Counted from the stretch's first letter, positions 11,151-22,365 are shown. The stretch: DNA of 64,000 nt from DATGJX01 sp963830545 (GCA_963830545.1 CAWHMK010000001.1:868001-932000), one strand, 5' to 3'. Numbers and translations: made by a program. Notes: generated by a model from the letters alone, not told the origin.

Positions 11151-12949
11151 TTATGCTGGAACTTCCGCAGCGGGCGCTTTCCGCGACCATCGCCCGGAGG
11201 TAAATCGTACGAGGCAACCGGCACTTACGACGAAAATCGCCGTATACACGGCGGCCTGCGTCCAGTGCCCGTACAGGTATGCGCCGGTTCCGAATAAGGC
11301 CGAATACACGCCGGCCAGTCCGAGCACCCAGCAGAGCAGCGACTGCGGAAGGCTGTCGGGAGAAGCCGGCGCGCCGGTGCGCGCACGCACGCGATGCCAG
11401 CCGGGTCCCGCGGGCCGGACTTTCGCGTAGAATGCATCGAGCGTTTTCTCGTCCACGGGCGGGGTGAGGAGCGTCGTCGCGATCCAGACGATCGTGGTGA
11501 CGGCAACGGTAACCAGCAGCGCCACGCTATCGTCGACGGGACGTCCGTTCTTGTCCATCATGAAGAACACGAACGCGACCAGGAAACGACGACGCCATCG
11601 CGCCGACTTCGGTCCACGCGTTGATTCGCCACCAGAACCAGCGCAGCAGATACACCAGACCCGTACCCGCGCCGATGGAGAGCATCAAATGGAATGCTTG
11701 CTGCGCCGTGTCCAGGACGGTCGTCACCAAACCCGCGAACACCATGATGAGCACGGTGACGATGCGCGCGGCCATGACGTAATGTTTCTCGCTGCGTCCC
11801 GGCGCCATGAAACGCTGATAGAAGTCGTGGACGAGATACGACGTGCCCCAGTTGAGCTGCGTTTCGAGCGTCGAGCGATATGCCGCAAAAAGTCCGGCAA
11901 CCATGAAGCCGGCAAAACCGGCCGGCAAAAATACGAGCATCGCGGGATAAGCGATGTCGTCGCCGAGCAATTTATGCTGCACGTGCGGAAACGCGCGGCC
12001 GATATCCGTCACGTGCGGATACACGATCATGGAAGCGAGCGCGACGACGATCCACGGCCAGGGACGAAGAGCGTAGTGCGCGGCCTGAAAAAGCAGCGTG
12101 CCGAAAACGGAATCTTTTTCGGTGCGCGCGGAAAGCATGCGCTGCGCTACGTAACTGCCGCCGCCCGGTTCCGAACCGGGATACCAGACCGACCACCACG
12201 CGACGGTCAGCGGAATGATGAAAATTGCGGCGCTCGTCTTCCAATCGGTAAAATTCGGCAAGAATGTTCAAATACTGCGGATGCGTCGACTGGACGAAAT
12301 GCCATAGCCCGTGCAGTCCACCGACTTGCGGGAGCTTCACGGCAAAATACGCCGCCGCGAACGCGCTGCTCATCGTGATGCAGAACTGAATCATGTCCGT
12401 CACCATCACGCCCCACAAACCCGACATCGAGGCGAAGATGACCGGAACGATGGCGCCCACGACGAGCGTTTCCCATTGCGGAATTCCGAAGAGAATGCCG
12501 GCGATTTTCGACGCGGCCAGACTCACGCTGCCGATGATGACGCAATTGAAAAACAAGCCGAGGTAAATCGCGCGAAAGCCGCGCACGAACGACGCGGCCT
12601 TCCCGGAGTATCGTTCTTCGTAGAATTCGAGATCGGTGAGGACGCCGCTGCGCCGCCAGAGGCGCGCGAAAAAGAATACGGTCGCGAGGCCGCTCAGCAA
12701 GAACGCCCACCACTGCCAATTCGCCGCCACGCCGCCTTGCCGAACGAAACCGGTTACGAGATTCGGCGTGTCGGTGCTGAACGTCGTCGCAACCAGTGAG
12801 ATGCCTATCAGCCACCACGGCGCTTGCCGGCCTGCCGCAAAGAATTCCGCCGTGTTCTTGCCGGCGCGCCGCGCGAGGACGATCGCCGGCACGAACATGA
12901 TGCCGACTGAAACGACGATGATGCCCCAATCGAGCGCGGTTAAATGCAT
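11151..12949 (-). CDS. Sodium/solute symporter (SSS family, frameshifted)
   Basis: About 600 residues with 13 or more membrane helices. The N-terminus MHLTALDWGIIVVSVGIMF is followed by RRAGKNTAEFFAAGRQAPWW and ATTFSTDTPNLVTG, the conserved TM1-TM2 region of the solute:sodium symporter family (PutP/SglT). The LDWG start and the aromatic TM3 region resemble sugar- or proline-type members. The substrate is undetermined. The frame shifts near 12255 and 11585, with the protein continuing on both sides. ATG 12949 is supported by GAGAGG upstream. It precedes the sugar ABC genes on the same strand, so a carbohydrate role is plausible but inferred. Confidence 0.82.
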
Positions 12950-13055
12950 GCGGCGCCTCTCGCGGAAAAGTCTCGCATCGCATTCAACCCGCGGTGCAGC
13001 GCCGCCTTGTGGCCGCTCCTCTTGCCGCTCGTGCACCTGGCAGGTAGTGAGAGAC

Positions 13056-14595
13056 GTGCTTTCACTTGCGTTCTCCGCGGCGATGTTCGGCATCGACGGC
13101 TACGTGGTTCGCGTCGAGGCCGACAGTTCGCCCGGCACGCCGAGTTTGGCGATTATCGGGCTGCCGGACCGCGCGCTGGCAGAAGCTCGCGATCGCGTGC
13201 GCGCCGCGATATTTAACTCGGGCTTTGCATATCCCGCGGGACGTTTGCTCGTGAATCTTTCTCCCGCGGACGTGCGCAAAGAAGGGCCGTCGTTCGATCT
13301 GCCGATCGCGCTCGCGCTGCTGGGTATCGACGAGCAAGTCGATCGGCTCTCATTGCAAAACTACGCGGCGCTCGGAGAACTCGCACTCGACGGCACGCTT
13401 CGCCCGATCGGCGGCATCTTGCCGATGGTGCTCGGCGCGCGCAATGCCGGATTCACCAAACTCATCGTTCCGCAGAGCAACGCGGACGAGGCGGCGCTCG
13501 TCGAAGGCATCGAGCTCTACGCGGTCGATTCATTGCAATCCGCAGTTGCGGTGCTGCTCGGCAACGGCGCAAAATGGCGCACGCGTACGCTCGTTCCGGA
13601 AGTTTCGGCGCGCGAAAACTTCTTCTACGGGGACTTTGCCGACGTTCGTGGGCAAGCCGGCGCCAAGCGCGCGCTCGAAATTGCAGCTGCGGGCGGGCAC
13701 AACGTGCTATTCGTCGGGCCGCCCGGCTGCGGTAAAACGCATGCTCGCTCGGCGTTTGCCGTCGATTCTGCCGCCGATGTCGGCGAACGAAGCGCTCGAG
13801 GTGACGAAAATCTACAGCGTCGCCGGTCTGCTCGGCACGGAGCCGGGGATCGTGCAAGCCCGCCCATTTCGTTTTCCGCATCACACTATCAGTCAAACCG
13901 CATTGGTCGGCGGCGGCATTGCCGTAAAGCCCGGCGAAATCAGCCTCGCCCATCACGGCGTCCTGTTCCTCGACGAATTGCCCGAGTTTACACGCTCCGC
14001 AATCGAAGTGATGCGTCAGCCGCTCGAGGAGGGAGTCGTGACCATCGCGCGCGCCTCCGGCACATTTACGTATCCCGCGCGATTCATGCTGGTCGCGTCG
14101 ATGAATCCGTGTCCGTGCGGTTATCGCGGTACGCGCGGTACCGAATGCCGCTGCGACGACGCAGCCGTCGCGCGATACGTTGCAAAACTTTCCGGTCCGC
14201 TTCTCGACCGCATCGATCTGCAAATCGAAATCGCACGCGTGCCGTTCGACGACATGGTGCGCACCGAGCATTCCGAGCGCTCGTCAGCGATACGGGATCG
14301 CGTCGTAGCGGCACGGCAGCGGCAGCGCGAGCGCTTCGACGATACGCCTATCAGCTGCAACGCCGAGATTCCCGGCAGCGCGGTCCGTACGTATTGCAAA
14401 CTGGACTCGCAGGCGATGGAGTTGCTGGCGCAGGCCAGTGCGCGCCGCCAGTTTTCCGCTCGGGCTTTGGACCGAATCGCCCGTGCGTCGCGCACGATCG
14501 CGGACCTTGCCAACCAGGACGCGATCAGCAGCAAACATGTCGCGGAAGCGATTCAATATCGAAGTTTGGAGCGGCTGGATACGCGTGCTGCCTAG
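13056..14595 (+). CDS. comM: YifB/ComM-type AAA+ Mg-chelatase-like protein (one frameshift)
   Basis: About 513 residues, the typical ComM size. The N-terminal lon-protease-like domain begins MLSLAFSAAMFGIDGY and includes GLPDRALAEARDRVRAA and NLSPADVRKEGPSFDLP. The AAA+ domain has Walker A GPPGCGKT at about residue 225, Walker B HHGVLFLDELPEF, and a Cys cluster MNPCPCGYRG. The C-terminal Mg_chelatase_C block is present. In naturally competent bacteria ComM is a branch-migration helicase for incorporating transformed DNA. One extra C at about 13740 breaks the frame exactly after Walker A. GTG 13056 is chosen because it reproduces the family N-terminus. The gene is divergent from the symporter. 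Confidence 0.9.
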
Positions 14596-14778
14596 ACTGT
14601 CCAGAATCTCAAGCATCGTGAAACGAGAACTACGCGCATCGATGTCGCAATTAAGCACCCCAGCGTGTTGTACGTTCGCCTCGTTCGGCCGAGATGCATC
14701 GTCCTTCGAGGAGCGATCGCAAATCGTTTTGGTTCGGGCTGACCGCAAGGTGTTGGCGTTCACCTTTCGGTTGAGGCG

Positions 14779-16242
14779 CTAGACCTGACGTGAACCCGAT
14801 TCGGGAACGTATCTCGCCGTTTCGACCGCGTGCAAAACTGAGGGAACCCGAACGCGCCATACGAGTTTTCCGAAATGGAAATGCCGCTGCGATGCGGGAG
14901 CGCGGCCGCGAATGGCGGCCGACGAGAAAAGCGACAGAGTCGAAAAAATCAGCGCCGACCAGAACGCGTAATGCACCGCGGCGAAAGCGATTGCAAAAGC
15001 CGCTGCAAGCGCAACACCGAGACTCAAGCCGATTTGAGCGGCCGTGCTGATCGCGGCCGACGCGAGAGCATCGTCGCCTTCGGGAACATTGGCAAGTCCG
15101 GCAATCATCGAGATTTCGTAAGTGAACATGCAGCCGAATCCGGCGACGATCGTCGCGGGAAGCACGCCGTAGGCAGCCGGAATCTCCGGGCGGCTGAGCG
15201 CGAGCAGGGCTACGCTGCCGCCAACCATGAACATCGAGCCGAAAATCGCAACCGCTCTCGAACCGAAACGCTTGGCAAACGGTACGCTGAGCGGTCCGGA
15301 GATGCCGGCCATCACCAGCGTCGCGGGAATGAACGCGATACCGGTCTCGAGCGCGGTGAAGTGCGCCGCTTCCTGGAAGTAGAGCGACGCGTACACGTAT
15401 ATGCTGCCGTATGCGGCGGCCTGGACGACCGATAACGCGATGGCCGGCGTGAAATCTTCGATGCCGAAGATGCGTGCCGGAATAAGCGGGTCCGGAGCTC
15501 TGCGCTCCGCCATGACGTAACCGGCGAACAAAACGACGTCGAGCACGATACGCAGCAGCGTCTCGTCCGATGTAAAACCATCCGCCGGCGCGCGCACGAT
15601 CGTGTACGTCAGCAACAGCAGCGCGGCCGTCAAAAGCACGGCGCCCCAGCCGTCCAACCTCCGTTGCTCTTCTCTTCGCGTTTCGCGCGGCAGCATCACC
15701 GCCCCGAGTATTAGGATCGCGATACCGACCGGCACGTTGACGAAAAATACGCTGCGCCAGCCCAGAAACGCGACGAGCACGCCTCCCAGAAACATGCCGA
15801 CGACGATCCCGATGCTGCCGGCAATGCCCCACATGCCTATAGCGCGGCTGCGCTGCGCCGGTTCCGCGAAGAGTCCCATCGCGATGGCAAGCGCCGCCGG
15901 ATTCACGATCGCCGCGCCCAAGCCTTGCAGAGCGCGCATGAAGATGAGCAGCGAGGCATCCTGCGCGATGCCCGCAACGAACGAAGCGCCGGTAAAGATG
16001 GCCAAGCCGGTAAAGAACGCGCGGCGGCGTCCGTACGCGTCGGCGCAGCGTCCGGCGAAAAGCAAAAAGCCGGCAAACACGATCGCATAGGCGCTGATCA
16101 CCCACTGGACGCGCTCGGCATTCGCGTGCAGTGCGCGACCGATTGCGGGCAGCGCAACGGTGACGATCGAGAAGTCCAGCAGCAGCATGAAAAACGTCGT
16201 GCAGAGGATCGCAAAGACGAGCCACGGCGAGCGCTTGGGCAT
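14779..16242 (-). CDS. MFS multidrug exporter, 14-TMS DHA2 family
   Basis: Intact 487-residue protein with about 14 hydrophobic segments. It carries the TM1 motif LDFSIVTVALPAIGRAL (DHA2 motif D1), motif A-like GRCADAYGRRRAFF in the loop after TM2, and motif C-like GIAGSIGIVVGMFLGGVL in TM5. Proteins of this type export drugs or other hydrophobic compounds using the proton gradient. ATG 16242 gives the standard N-terminus MPKRSPWLVFAIL. It is divergently arranged with the penicillin-acylase-like gene over about 65 bases and convergent with comM across a 183-base gap in which I see no gene. Confidence 0.87.
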   Translation of the reverse strand: MPKRSPWLVFAILCTTFFMLLLDFSIVTVALPAIGRALHANAERVQWVISAYAIVFAGFLLFAGRCADAYGRRRAFFTGLAIFTGASFVAGIAQDASLLIFMRALQGLGAAIVNPAALAIAMGLFAEPAQRSRAIGMWGIAGSIGIVVGMFLGGVLVAFLGWRSVFFVNVPVGIAILILGAVMLPRETRREEQRRLDGWGAVLLTAALLLLTYTIVRAPADGFTSDETLLRIVLDVVLFAGYVMAERRAPDPLIPARIFGIEDFTPAIALSVVQAAAYGSIYVYASLYFQEAAHFTALETGIAFIPATLVMAGISGPLSVPFAKRFGSRAVAIFGSMFMVGGSVALLALSRPEIPAAYGVLPATIVAGFGCMFTYEISMIAGLANVPEGDDALASAAISTAAQIGLSLGVALAAAFAIAFAAVHYAFWSALIFSTLSLFSSAAIRGRAPASQRHFHFGKLVWRVRVPSVLHAVETARYVPESGSRQV

Positions 16243-16295
16243 GCCTGCTTGTTCAATGGCTGCCGCGGCGTCACCGCCCGGCCTTGGAAAAGCGT

Positions 16296-16301
16296 TATGC
16301 T
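16296..16301 (+). promoter_or_regulatory. -10-like hexamer TATGCT close to a start codon
   Basis: TATGCT lies six bases before the ATG at 16308 of the penicillin-acylase-like gene, and no Shine-Dalgarno sequence is visible. This arrangement suggests a leaderless transcript. The assignment is by eye and no convincing -35 was identified. Confidence 0.35.
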
Positions 16302-16307
16302 ATCGGT

Positions 16308-18549
16308 ATGGAGAGGGCCAATCTCTTCGGCTCCAAGGATCCGCGGCTGCTGGCCAGCGCCGACCCGTCATGGCCCGCGGCCGTGTTCGGACGCCTGTGG
16401 CGGCATGCATGCGTCGCGTGCGCGCTCGTGCTGCTCGCGTGCGCGCTTTACGCATCCAATATCGCAATCGGTATGCGCGCGCGCTCTCAAGTGAACGGGA
16501 CGATGACGGGCCTGGCGGTTGAACACGACGTCGCCGTCGCACGCGACCGCAGAGGCGTTGCGCACATTCGCGCGCGCACTTTGCACGATTTGTTCTTCGC
16601 GCAAGGGTTCGTCGAAGGGTCCGACCGGCTCTTTCAAATGGATTTGACGCGGCGGTACGCGTACGGGACCCTCGCCGAGATTTTCGGCGTCAAAGCGCTT
16701 GGCATGGACGAAGACTTGCGCGCCGTCGACGTCAAAGGCATCGCTGCGCGCCAATGGCGCTACGCCGATCGCTCGACGCGAGAGGCGCTCGAGGCATTCA
16801 GCGCAGGCGTGAACGCGGCGCAGGCGCGGCAACCGCTGCCGGTGGAATTTCGAATGCTGCTCTACCAGCCGGCGCGTTGGACGCCGCAAGACTCGATCGC
16901 CGTTTCCGTCGTCGCCGCGTACGAACTCGCCGATTCCTGGCACGATATCTTCGCGCGAGACGCGCAGTGGCATCAGCTGACGCCGCAGCTGTTACGGCGT
17001 CGCGTTTCCGCTATCCGACCCGCGGTACGACGTTTCGATCGGCGGCGATCCGTTGCGCGGGATCTCCGGCTCGAGCGCCGTTGCCACCTGTTCGTCCGGC
17101 GCAATCGCGATGCGACCCGCACACGTGCGCTTCGGAAGCAACGCTTGGGCGGCCGGCTCCCGACGCACGAGCGTGCATCGCGCGCTCGTTGCAAACGATC
17201 CGCACGTCGATCTGACGATTCCGGGAATTTGGTACTTGATCGATTTGCAGGCGCCCGGCCTGCACGCAGCGGGCGCAGTCATTCCAGGCCTCCCCGGTGT
17301 AACGCTGGGGCACAACGAACGTATCGCCTGGGCGGCGACGAACGCGCAGGCCGCAACGACGGTGCTCTATCGCGCTTCCAACCTTCCGGCGCGCGCCCGC
17401 GTGCTGGAACGGTTCGCCGTACGTCTTTCGCGGCCGGTCTGGAAGGCATACTACCGCACAAGCGGCGAGTTCTCGGTGCGCGACGACGAAGATCCGGGGC
17501 GCTTTACATTCGCGCGCTGGCCGCCGTACCGGCAAAACGCGACGACGATTGCGACCAATATTCGCCTCGATCGCGCGAGCAGCGTCGCGGACGCGATGCG
17601 CATCCTTTCGAACTATCGCGGTTCTCCCGAGAACTTCATCGTCGCGGATGCGAGCGGCGCCATTGCCTACCATCTCGCCGGTGAAATCCCGGACGATCCG
17701 GCATGGGGGCGGTACGTGCATCCGGCGCGCGATCTATCGCGGCCCCTGCGCGTTATTCCTTTCGCGCAGCTTCCGGCGCGCGCCGCCTCGCGCAACGCGG
17801 TTTTGCTGAGTGCGAACAATCGAATGTACGGGGCGAATTATCCGTACCGTTTGTCCGCCGGTTTCGAATTGCCGTACCGCGCGAACCGGATTGCCGCGCT
17901 CCTGCACGCACGCAAGCGCTATGACCGCAGATATTTCGCCGCGATGCAACTCGACACGTACTCGCCGATCGACGCGGAGATCGCGCGTGACGTCACGCGT
18001 TTGACGGGCGCCCTCGCACGCTGGGACGGACGGTTTCGCCCGGCCTCCAAGGCCGCTTCGCTGGAACACGATATTCGCGCGTATTTGGAGCAGCAGCAGC
18101 TTTCGCTGCCCGCGGCGATGGCACAGCTGCGCGAAACGCGTACGAGCGCCGGCATTTTCGCAGATCTGCAATCGGTGCGCTATCCCGCGCAAAACGCCGA
18201 GGCTCCATGGGCCCAGGCCGGACGCGTCGAGGTCGATCATCCGCTTTCGCCTATGTGGTACGGCATGCTGCGCGGCACCGCGCTTCCGGGCGACGGTGAC
18301 GAGTACACGATACATTTGCAAGAGCCTGGATTTGCTCAAGGATTTCGCGCCGTCTGGGAGGTCGGCAATTGGGACGCCGGCGGCATCGTCATTCCGAGCG
18401 GTGAATCGGGACGTCCGGGTTCACCCCACTACGACGATCTCGCTCGCACGTGGATCCGCGGCAGCATCGTTCCGCTTCCCTTCAGTCATGCCGCGCTCGC
18501 GCGTCAGACGGAGGCGGTCTTGACTTTGCGTTCGGGAATGAAGACGTAA
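16308..18549 (+). CDS. Penicillin acylase family (Ntn-hydrolase) amidase, one frameshift
   Basis: About 747 residues, S45 family. An N-terminal membrane anchor or signal helix (residues about 22-45) is followed by the alpha-subunit region with VAVARDRRGVAHIRA and LHDLFFAQGFVEGSDRLFQMDL. The autoproteolytic site is FGSNAWA at about 17130, where the Ser becomes the N-terminal nucleophile of the beta subunit. Downstream family blocks include GHNERIAWAATNA and a late Asn in LLSANNRMYG. These periplasmic enzymes hydrolyse amides such as acyl-homoserine lactones or beta-lactam side chains. The substrate is unknown. The frame changes near 16990. ATG 16308 is chosen. The 3' end overlaps the opposite MFS gene by 46 bases. 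Confidence 0.87.
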
Positions 18550-20005
18550 GTCACGAGGCCGAACACGAGCGTCAGGAGCGCTGCGAAAAGGAGCGCAACG
18601 TGCCATCCCATCCCGAATGACTGCGCGACGAGACCGCTCAGCGCGTTGCCGTTTACGCCTGCCGGCGGATGCTGCGCGGCAGCGAACGCACCGCCGTGAT
18701 GCACGGCTGCGGTGATGCTGCGTACGGCCGCCGGTGACGCGTTCATCGCCTTCAGGCCGTCATTGACGGCCCGCGCCATGTTCGCGCCCAGCAACGATCC
18801 CAGCATCGCGATGCCCAGCACGCCGAAGAACGAACGGCTGAGTGCAATTGCACCGGATGCGAATCCTTGATCGACGGCATCGCATGCCGCCATACTGATC
18901 GCGCACGCCGGCGTCCACATCAAGCCCAGCCCGATGCCGAGAACGAAGAGTCCCGCGGAAACCTGCCACGAGCCGGTGCTGATGCCCAATGCCGCAAGCC
19001 AAAGGATCCCCGCGAGCAGGAACAACCAGGTCACTATGACGAGCAGCCGTTCGCCCAGCGATTTTTCGAAAAACTCGCTGTACTGGTTCACCAGAAAGAA
19101 CGCCAAGTTGGCCGGCATCAAATAGAACCCCGAAGCGATGGCGGATCGATGCTGCGCATTCTGCAGAAAATCGGTGCAGAGCAGCAGAATACCGTAAAAG
19201 CAAAAAGTTGTTGACGCCGACCATGAGCAAGCCCACGACGAACGCGCGCGATCGGAAGTACCGCAAATGCACCATCGGCTTGGGCACCCGCTGCTCGACG
19301 GCAATGAAGATGGCCGTGCCGATTGCAAAGACGATGAACGCGCCGATGATGACCGGCGAGTTCCAGCCGCTCGCGTTTCCTTCGATGAGCGCGAAGCTCA
19401 CTGCGAGCAATGAAAGAATGCTGAAGAACTGCCCCAGGCCGTCGATGCGCATCGACGAATCGCGTGCACTTTCGGTCGCGTACGAGAGCGTCACGAGCAC
19501 GAGTGATGCCCATCGCAATCGACAGGTAGAAGACCGCCGGCCATCCCCAGAGATGCACCAGCACACCGCCGATTATCGGTCCTGCGATTCCGCCGGAGCC
19601 GGCGACGGTTGAAAACACTTTGATCGTGTCCTCGTTGTCCGCGCCCTCGGGCAGCATCTGCAGCAGGATGGCAACGGGCAGCGAGAGCAGGGCCGCGCCT
19701 CCGAGGCCTTGCAGCGCGCGCATGACGATCAGCACGGGCGCGCTCGGAGAGAGCGCGCATCCCACCGTCGCAAGCACGAAAAGCCAGGTCGACATGGTCA
19801 GGATGCGCTTGCGGCCGTAGAGGTCGCCGAGCGTTCCGGCCGCCAGCGTAAAGCCGCCTTCCATCAGAGGATAGATGCTGACGATCCACTCTTGGTCCGC
19901 GATGCCCGCATGAAGTGCGCGCTCGATGTACGGCAGCGCTAGATAAATGACGGTGATATTGACGACGGCCATGAAGCCGGCCAAATTCATGCCGAATTTG
20001 GCCAT
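18504..20005 (-). CDS. MFS transporter, DHA2-like (frameshifted)
   Basis: About 500 residues, 14 predicted helices. The N-terminus NLAGFMAVVNITVIYLALPY, the loop motif GTLGDLYGRKRIL and TM5 GSGGIAGPIIGGVLVHLWGW identify a DHA2-type drug-proton antiporter. Frames change near 19520 and 19215 without loss of protein similarity to the fold. It is the last gene of the nrdR operon (18 bases after the NAGPA gene). Its tail overlaps the end of the convergent penicillin-acylase gene. Distinct from the exporter at 14779, so the window encodes two such pumps. Confidence 0.82.
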
Positions 20006-20023
20006 GCGAAGACGCCGACGAAC

Positions 20024-20851
20024 TCATCTCGTATAACTGATCGCGCTCGCACGCGGCGTAAACGTTATGACGTCCCGGTTCGGCCAGTAGGCGCGTTCCG
20101 TTATTTCACTGCCGTCGGCAAGTTTCGCGTAAAAGCTCGTCGTCGCTGCGCCGCTCAGATTCAGTGCGGCATCGATGCGGTTGACGAAAAATGCATCGGG
20201 ACGTTCGATGAGCGCATACGCCAGTCTGAAAAGCGACACCGGCGTGGTGACCATGGCGATGATCACATCGCCGCTCTGCGCGACGATCGTGCGCCGGAAG
20301 ACCTGGTCGTCTTCACGCTGGATGCCCATCTTGCCGCCGGGTTCGACGAGCAGCACGTTCCCCTGAACGGCATATCGGGCCAATCGCAGCTCGGGCGTCT
20401 TCGTCACCGACGCGTTTCCGCCGGAATCGATGGTGAGGTACCCGATCCAATCCGCGCGCTTTCGTCCGACGATCTTCCCGTCGACCATCAGCAGACCGTC
20501 GGGTGCAAATACGCCGTTGAAGCGCCCGCCGTTGATCGCGACGGTCGCCTGCGTGCGCTTCCCAATGCTTTCCACTGCGATCAGCGCACCGGCGCGGGTT
20601 CGCTGCTCGACGATGCTCGCAGCGAAGGAACGGCGCGGCAGCACCGCCGCGGTGCACTCCACGCGCATTCCCTGGCCCGTATCGAGCGGAACGCGATACA
20701 GCGCTCCTTGATTGCCGAGATCGTACGTGTGCGCGTCCATTTCGATCTGCGGGCGCGCGATACGCGGATTGAAGAACGCGGCACCGGCCAAAGCGCCGGC
20801 GCCCATGATGAATCTCGCGCGGTTCGTTTCGGAACGCGCGCGTGGGCCCAC
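20024..20851 (-). CDS. Phosphodiester glycosidase (NAGPA/DUF2233) domain protein
   Basis: Intact 275-residue exported protein. The first about 35 residues (ETNRARFIMGAGALAGAAFF) resemble a Tat- or Sec-type signal. The body has the family blocks VAINGGRFNGVFAPDGLLM, GYLTIDSGG, LLVEPGGKMGI and the late LNLSGAATTSFY, equivalent to the usual LNLDGGGSST motif but with the Asp-Gly-Gly altered. Members cleave phosphodiester-linked sugars or act on exopolysaccharide. The GTG start overlaps the upstream stop by one base (TAGTG). Its place in an operon with nrdR, dut and hemQ gives no direct hint of substrate. Confidence 0.75.
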   Translation of the reverse strand: MGPRARSETNRARFIMGAGALAGAAFFNPRIARPQIEMDAHTYDLGNQGALYRVPLDTGQGMRVECTAAVLPRRSFAASIVEQRTRAGALIAVESIGKRTQATVAINGGRFNGVFAPDGLLMVDGKIVGRKRADWIGYLTIDSGGNASVTKTPELRLARYAVQGNVLLVEPGGKMGIQREDDQVFRRTIVAQSGDVIIAMVTTPVSLFRLAYALIERPDAFFVNRIDAALNLSGAATTSFYAKLADGSEITERAYWPNRDVITFTPRASAISYTR

Positions 20852-21489
20852 TAGCGCGGGCCGATTTCGTCGGTGACGCGCGAGGCAGCAAGCATTTCGC
20901 TAATAGCCCCGTCGAGCGATTCGAACGTGTACAATCCGGAAAACACGGCGAGATCGCCGCTGGTGTTGCGCAGCAGGAACGACGGCAGTTGCGGCAGCGC
21001 GAGATCTTTGTATTCTTGCGTGGTCTGCGCGATGCGCTGCCTTACGTGCGCGGACTCCATCGCTTCCGCGATACGCTCCGCCGGAAACCCGCTGATCCTC
21101 GCGGCTTCGGCCACCGCGACATCGCGCCGGCCCAGCGGTTTCCCGACGACGAGCGCGGCGTGCGAAAGTTCGCGCCGTACGCGAGAGTCGGCAGCGCCGA
21201 GCGAGCGGGCCGCTTCGGCAGCCTGATTGGCGTACACGGTCGTCGTTTCAGGCGAATCATGCCACGAGTCGTTCAGCTGCACGCCGGTCATCTTCGCGGT
21301 CCGCGCGTAGTACCAGACGAGTTCGTCGCGCTCGTACGGCAGCGGCCCGTAATCGAACAGCTGGGCGATGCGCCAGTCCAGACGCACGTCCTCGCCATAT
21401 TTGGCTTCGATGCGTTCGACGGCGCGGTCCGCGACGTAACACCACGACGAGAGCACGTCCACGTAGTAAATGAGATCGACGTGCGCCAT
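20851..21489 (-). CDS. DsbA-family thioredoxin-fold protein (FrnE/HCCA isomerase-like)
   Basis: A 212-residue protein starting MAHVDLIYYVDVLSSWCYVAD, the N-terminal strand and active-site region of the DsbA/2-hydroxychromene-2-carboxylate isomerase group. Only one Cys (SSWCY) is present where oxidoreductases have CxxC. The helical insertion and a closing LPSFLLRNTSGDLAVFSG beta-hairpin fit the fold. The single Cys points to a glutathione-transferase-like or chaperone role rather than disulfide exchange, but this is inference. ATG 21489 overlaps the hemQ stop (TAATG). A longer upstream frame is antisense-like and rejected. Confidence 0.75.
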   Translation of the reverse strand: MAHVDLIYYVDVLSSWCYVADRAVERIEAKYGEDVRLDWRIAQLFDYGPLPYERDELVWYYARTAKMTGVQLNDSWHDSPETTTVYANQAAEAARSLGAADSRVRRELSHAALVVGKPLGRRDVAVAEAARISGFPAERIAEAMESAHVRQRIAQTTQEYKDLALPQLPSFLLRNTSGDLAVFSGLYTFESLDGAISEMLAASRVTDEIGPR

Positions 21490-22350
21490 TACGCCTGCAC
21501 GATCGCGCGCGTGCGCAGCGCAGGGACCGACTCGCCTTCCAGAAACGCGGGCAACTCTTCGACCGAAAATTGAATGCCCGTGAAGAAGGGCCCGAAAGCG
21601 GCATATCGCGCGCTCGCCTCGTCGAAACGCATCTCGTAGATCAATTTCTTGAAAACGAGCGGATCGTCTGCATACAGATCGACGCCCCACTCGTAATCGT
21701 CATATCCGATCGAACCCGAGATGACCTGCGTGACGAGGCCATGGAACGAGCGTCCGATTTTCCCGTGATCGAGCATCAGGCTCGGCGCGCTCCTCAAAGG
21801 GCAGCATGTACCAATTATCCTCGCCTTCGCGCTTCTTGTCCATCGGGATAGAAGCACACGTACCGCCGCTGCGGAATCCGCGCCCACAGCCGGCCGGCAT
21901 TGCGCGGCTGATTGGCCTGCTCTTGCAGCAACTCGTCGAAAGCGGCGTTCCATTCGGGAGAAAACGGTTTGAGCGCGCGCTCCGAAAGCGCTGCGTGAAT
22001 TTTTCCGGTTGCATCGTACAGGCCGAGTTCCAGAACCGAAACGTAGGAATCGCGGGCTTCCAGGAATTCCGCGAGCTCGCAGCGGTCGAGCGCGGCTTGC
22101 GCCAACGCCAGCCCGTCGAACGATCGCGCGTAGTGCGTGAACATGACGTCCGCTTTGTGCCCGAGCATCTGTGCCGCGCCCACATCGGTTTCCTCGGCGC
22201 GCGCAAGCGGCGTGAGCGCGTCGACGGCCTCGCGTGCAAGGCGTCGCGCTCGCCCTCGGGCACCGCCGCCCAGCGTCTGCGATCGAACGCGAACATGCGG
22301 TGGAGAATCCACCAGCCTTCAATCGTTTCGTTTACGTCCGGGTGGCGCAC
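21489..22350 (-). CDS. hemQ: HemQ coproheme decarboxylase (chlorite dismutase family, frameshifted)
   Basis: HemQ converts coproheme III to haem b in the coproporphyrin-dependent pathway. The N-terminus is GWWILHRMFAFDRRRW. Then come ADVMFTHYARSFDGL and the active-site block FYP-MDKKREGEDNWYMLPF, whose Tyr and Lys are catalytic in characterised HemQ. Next is MLDHGKIGRSFHGLVTQVISG with haem-ligand candidates, and finally SIGYDDYEWGVDLYADDPLVFKKLIYEMRFDEASARYA, highly characteristic of the family (shown here in pieces). Shifts occur near 22230, 21845 (inside the active-site block) and 21785. GTG 22350 follows a TAGGAG site. Confidence 0.9.
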
Positions 22351-22365
22351 GGTGCTCCTAAGGGA

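Noticed and set aside
11464..12378. Plus-strand ORFs opposite the Na+/solute symporter
   Set aside because: They are Arg/His/Asp-rich shadows of a transmembrane gene and have no start signals.
14651..16225. 524-codon minus-strand ORF over the first MFS gene
   Set aside because: Out of frame with the MFS exporter and full of Arg. The exporter frame has 14 clean helices.
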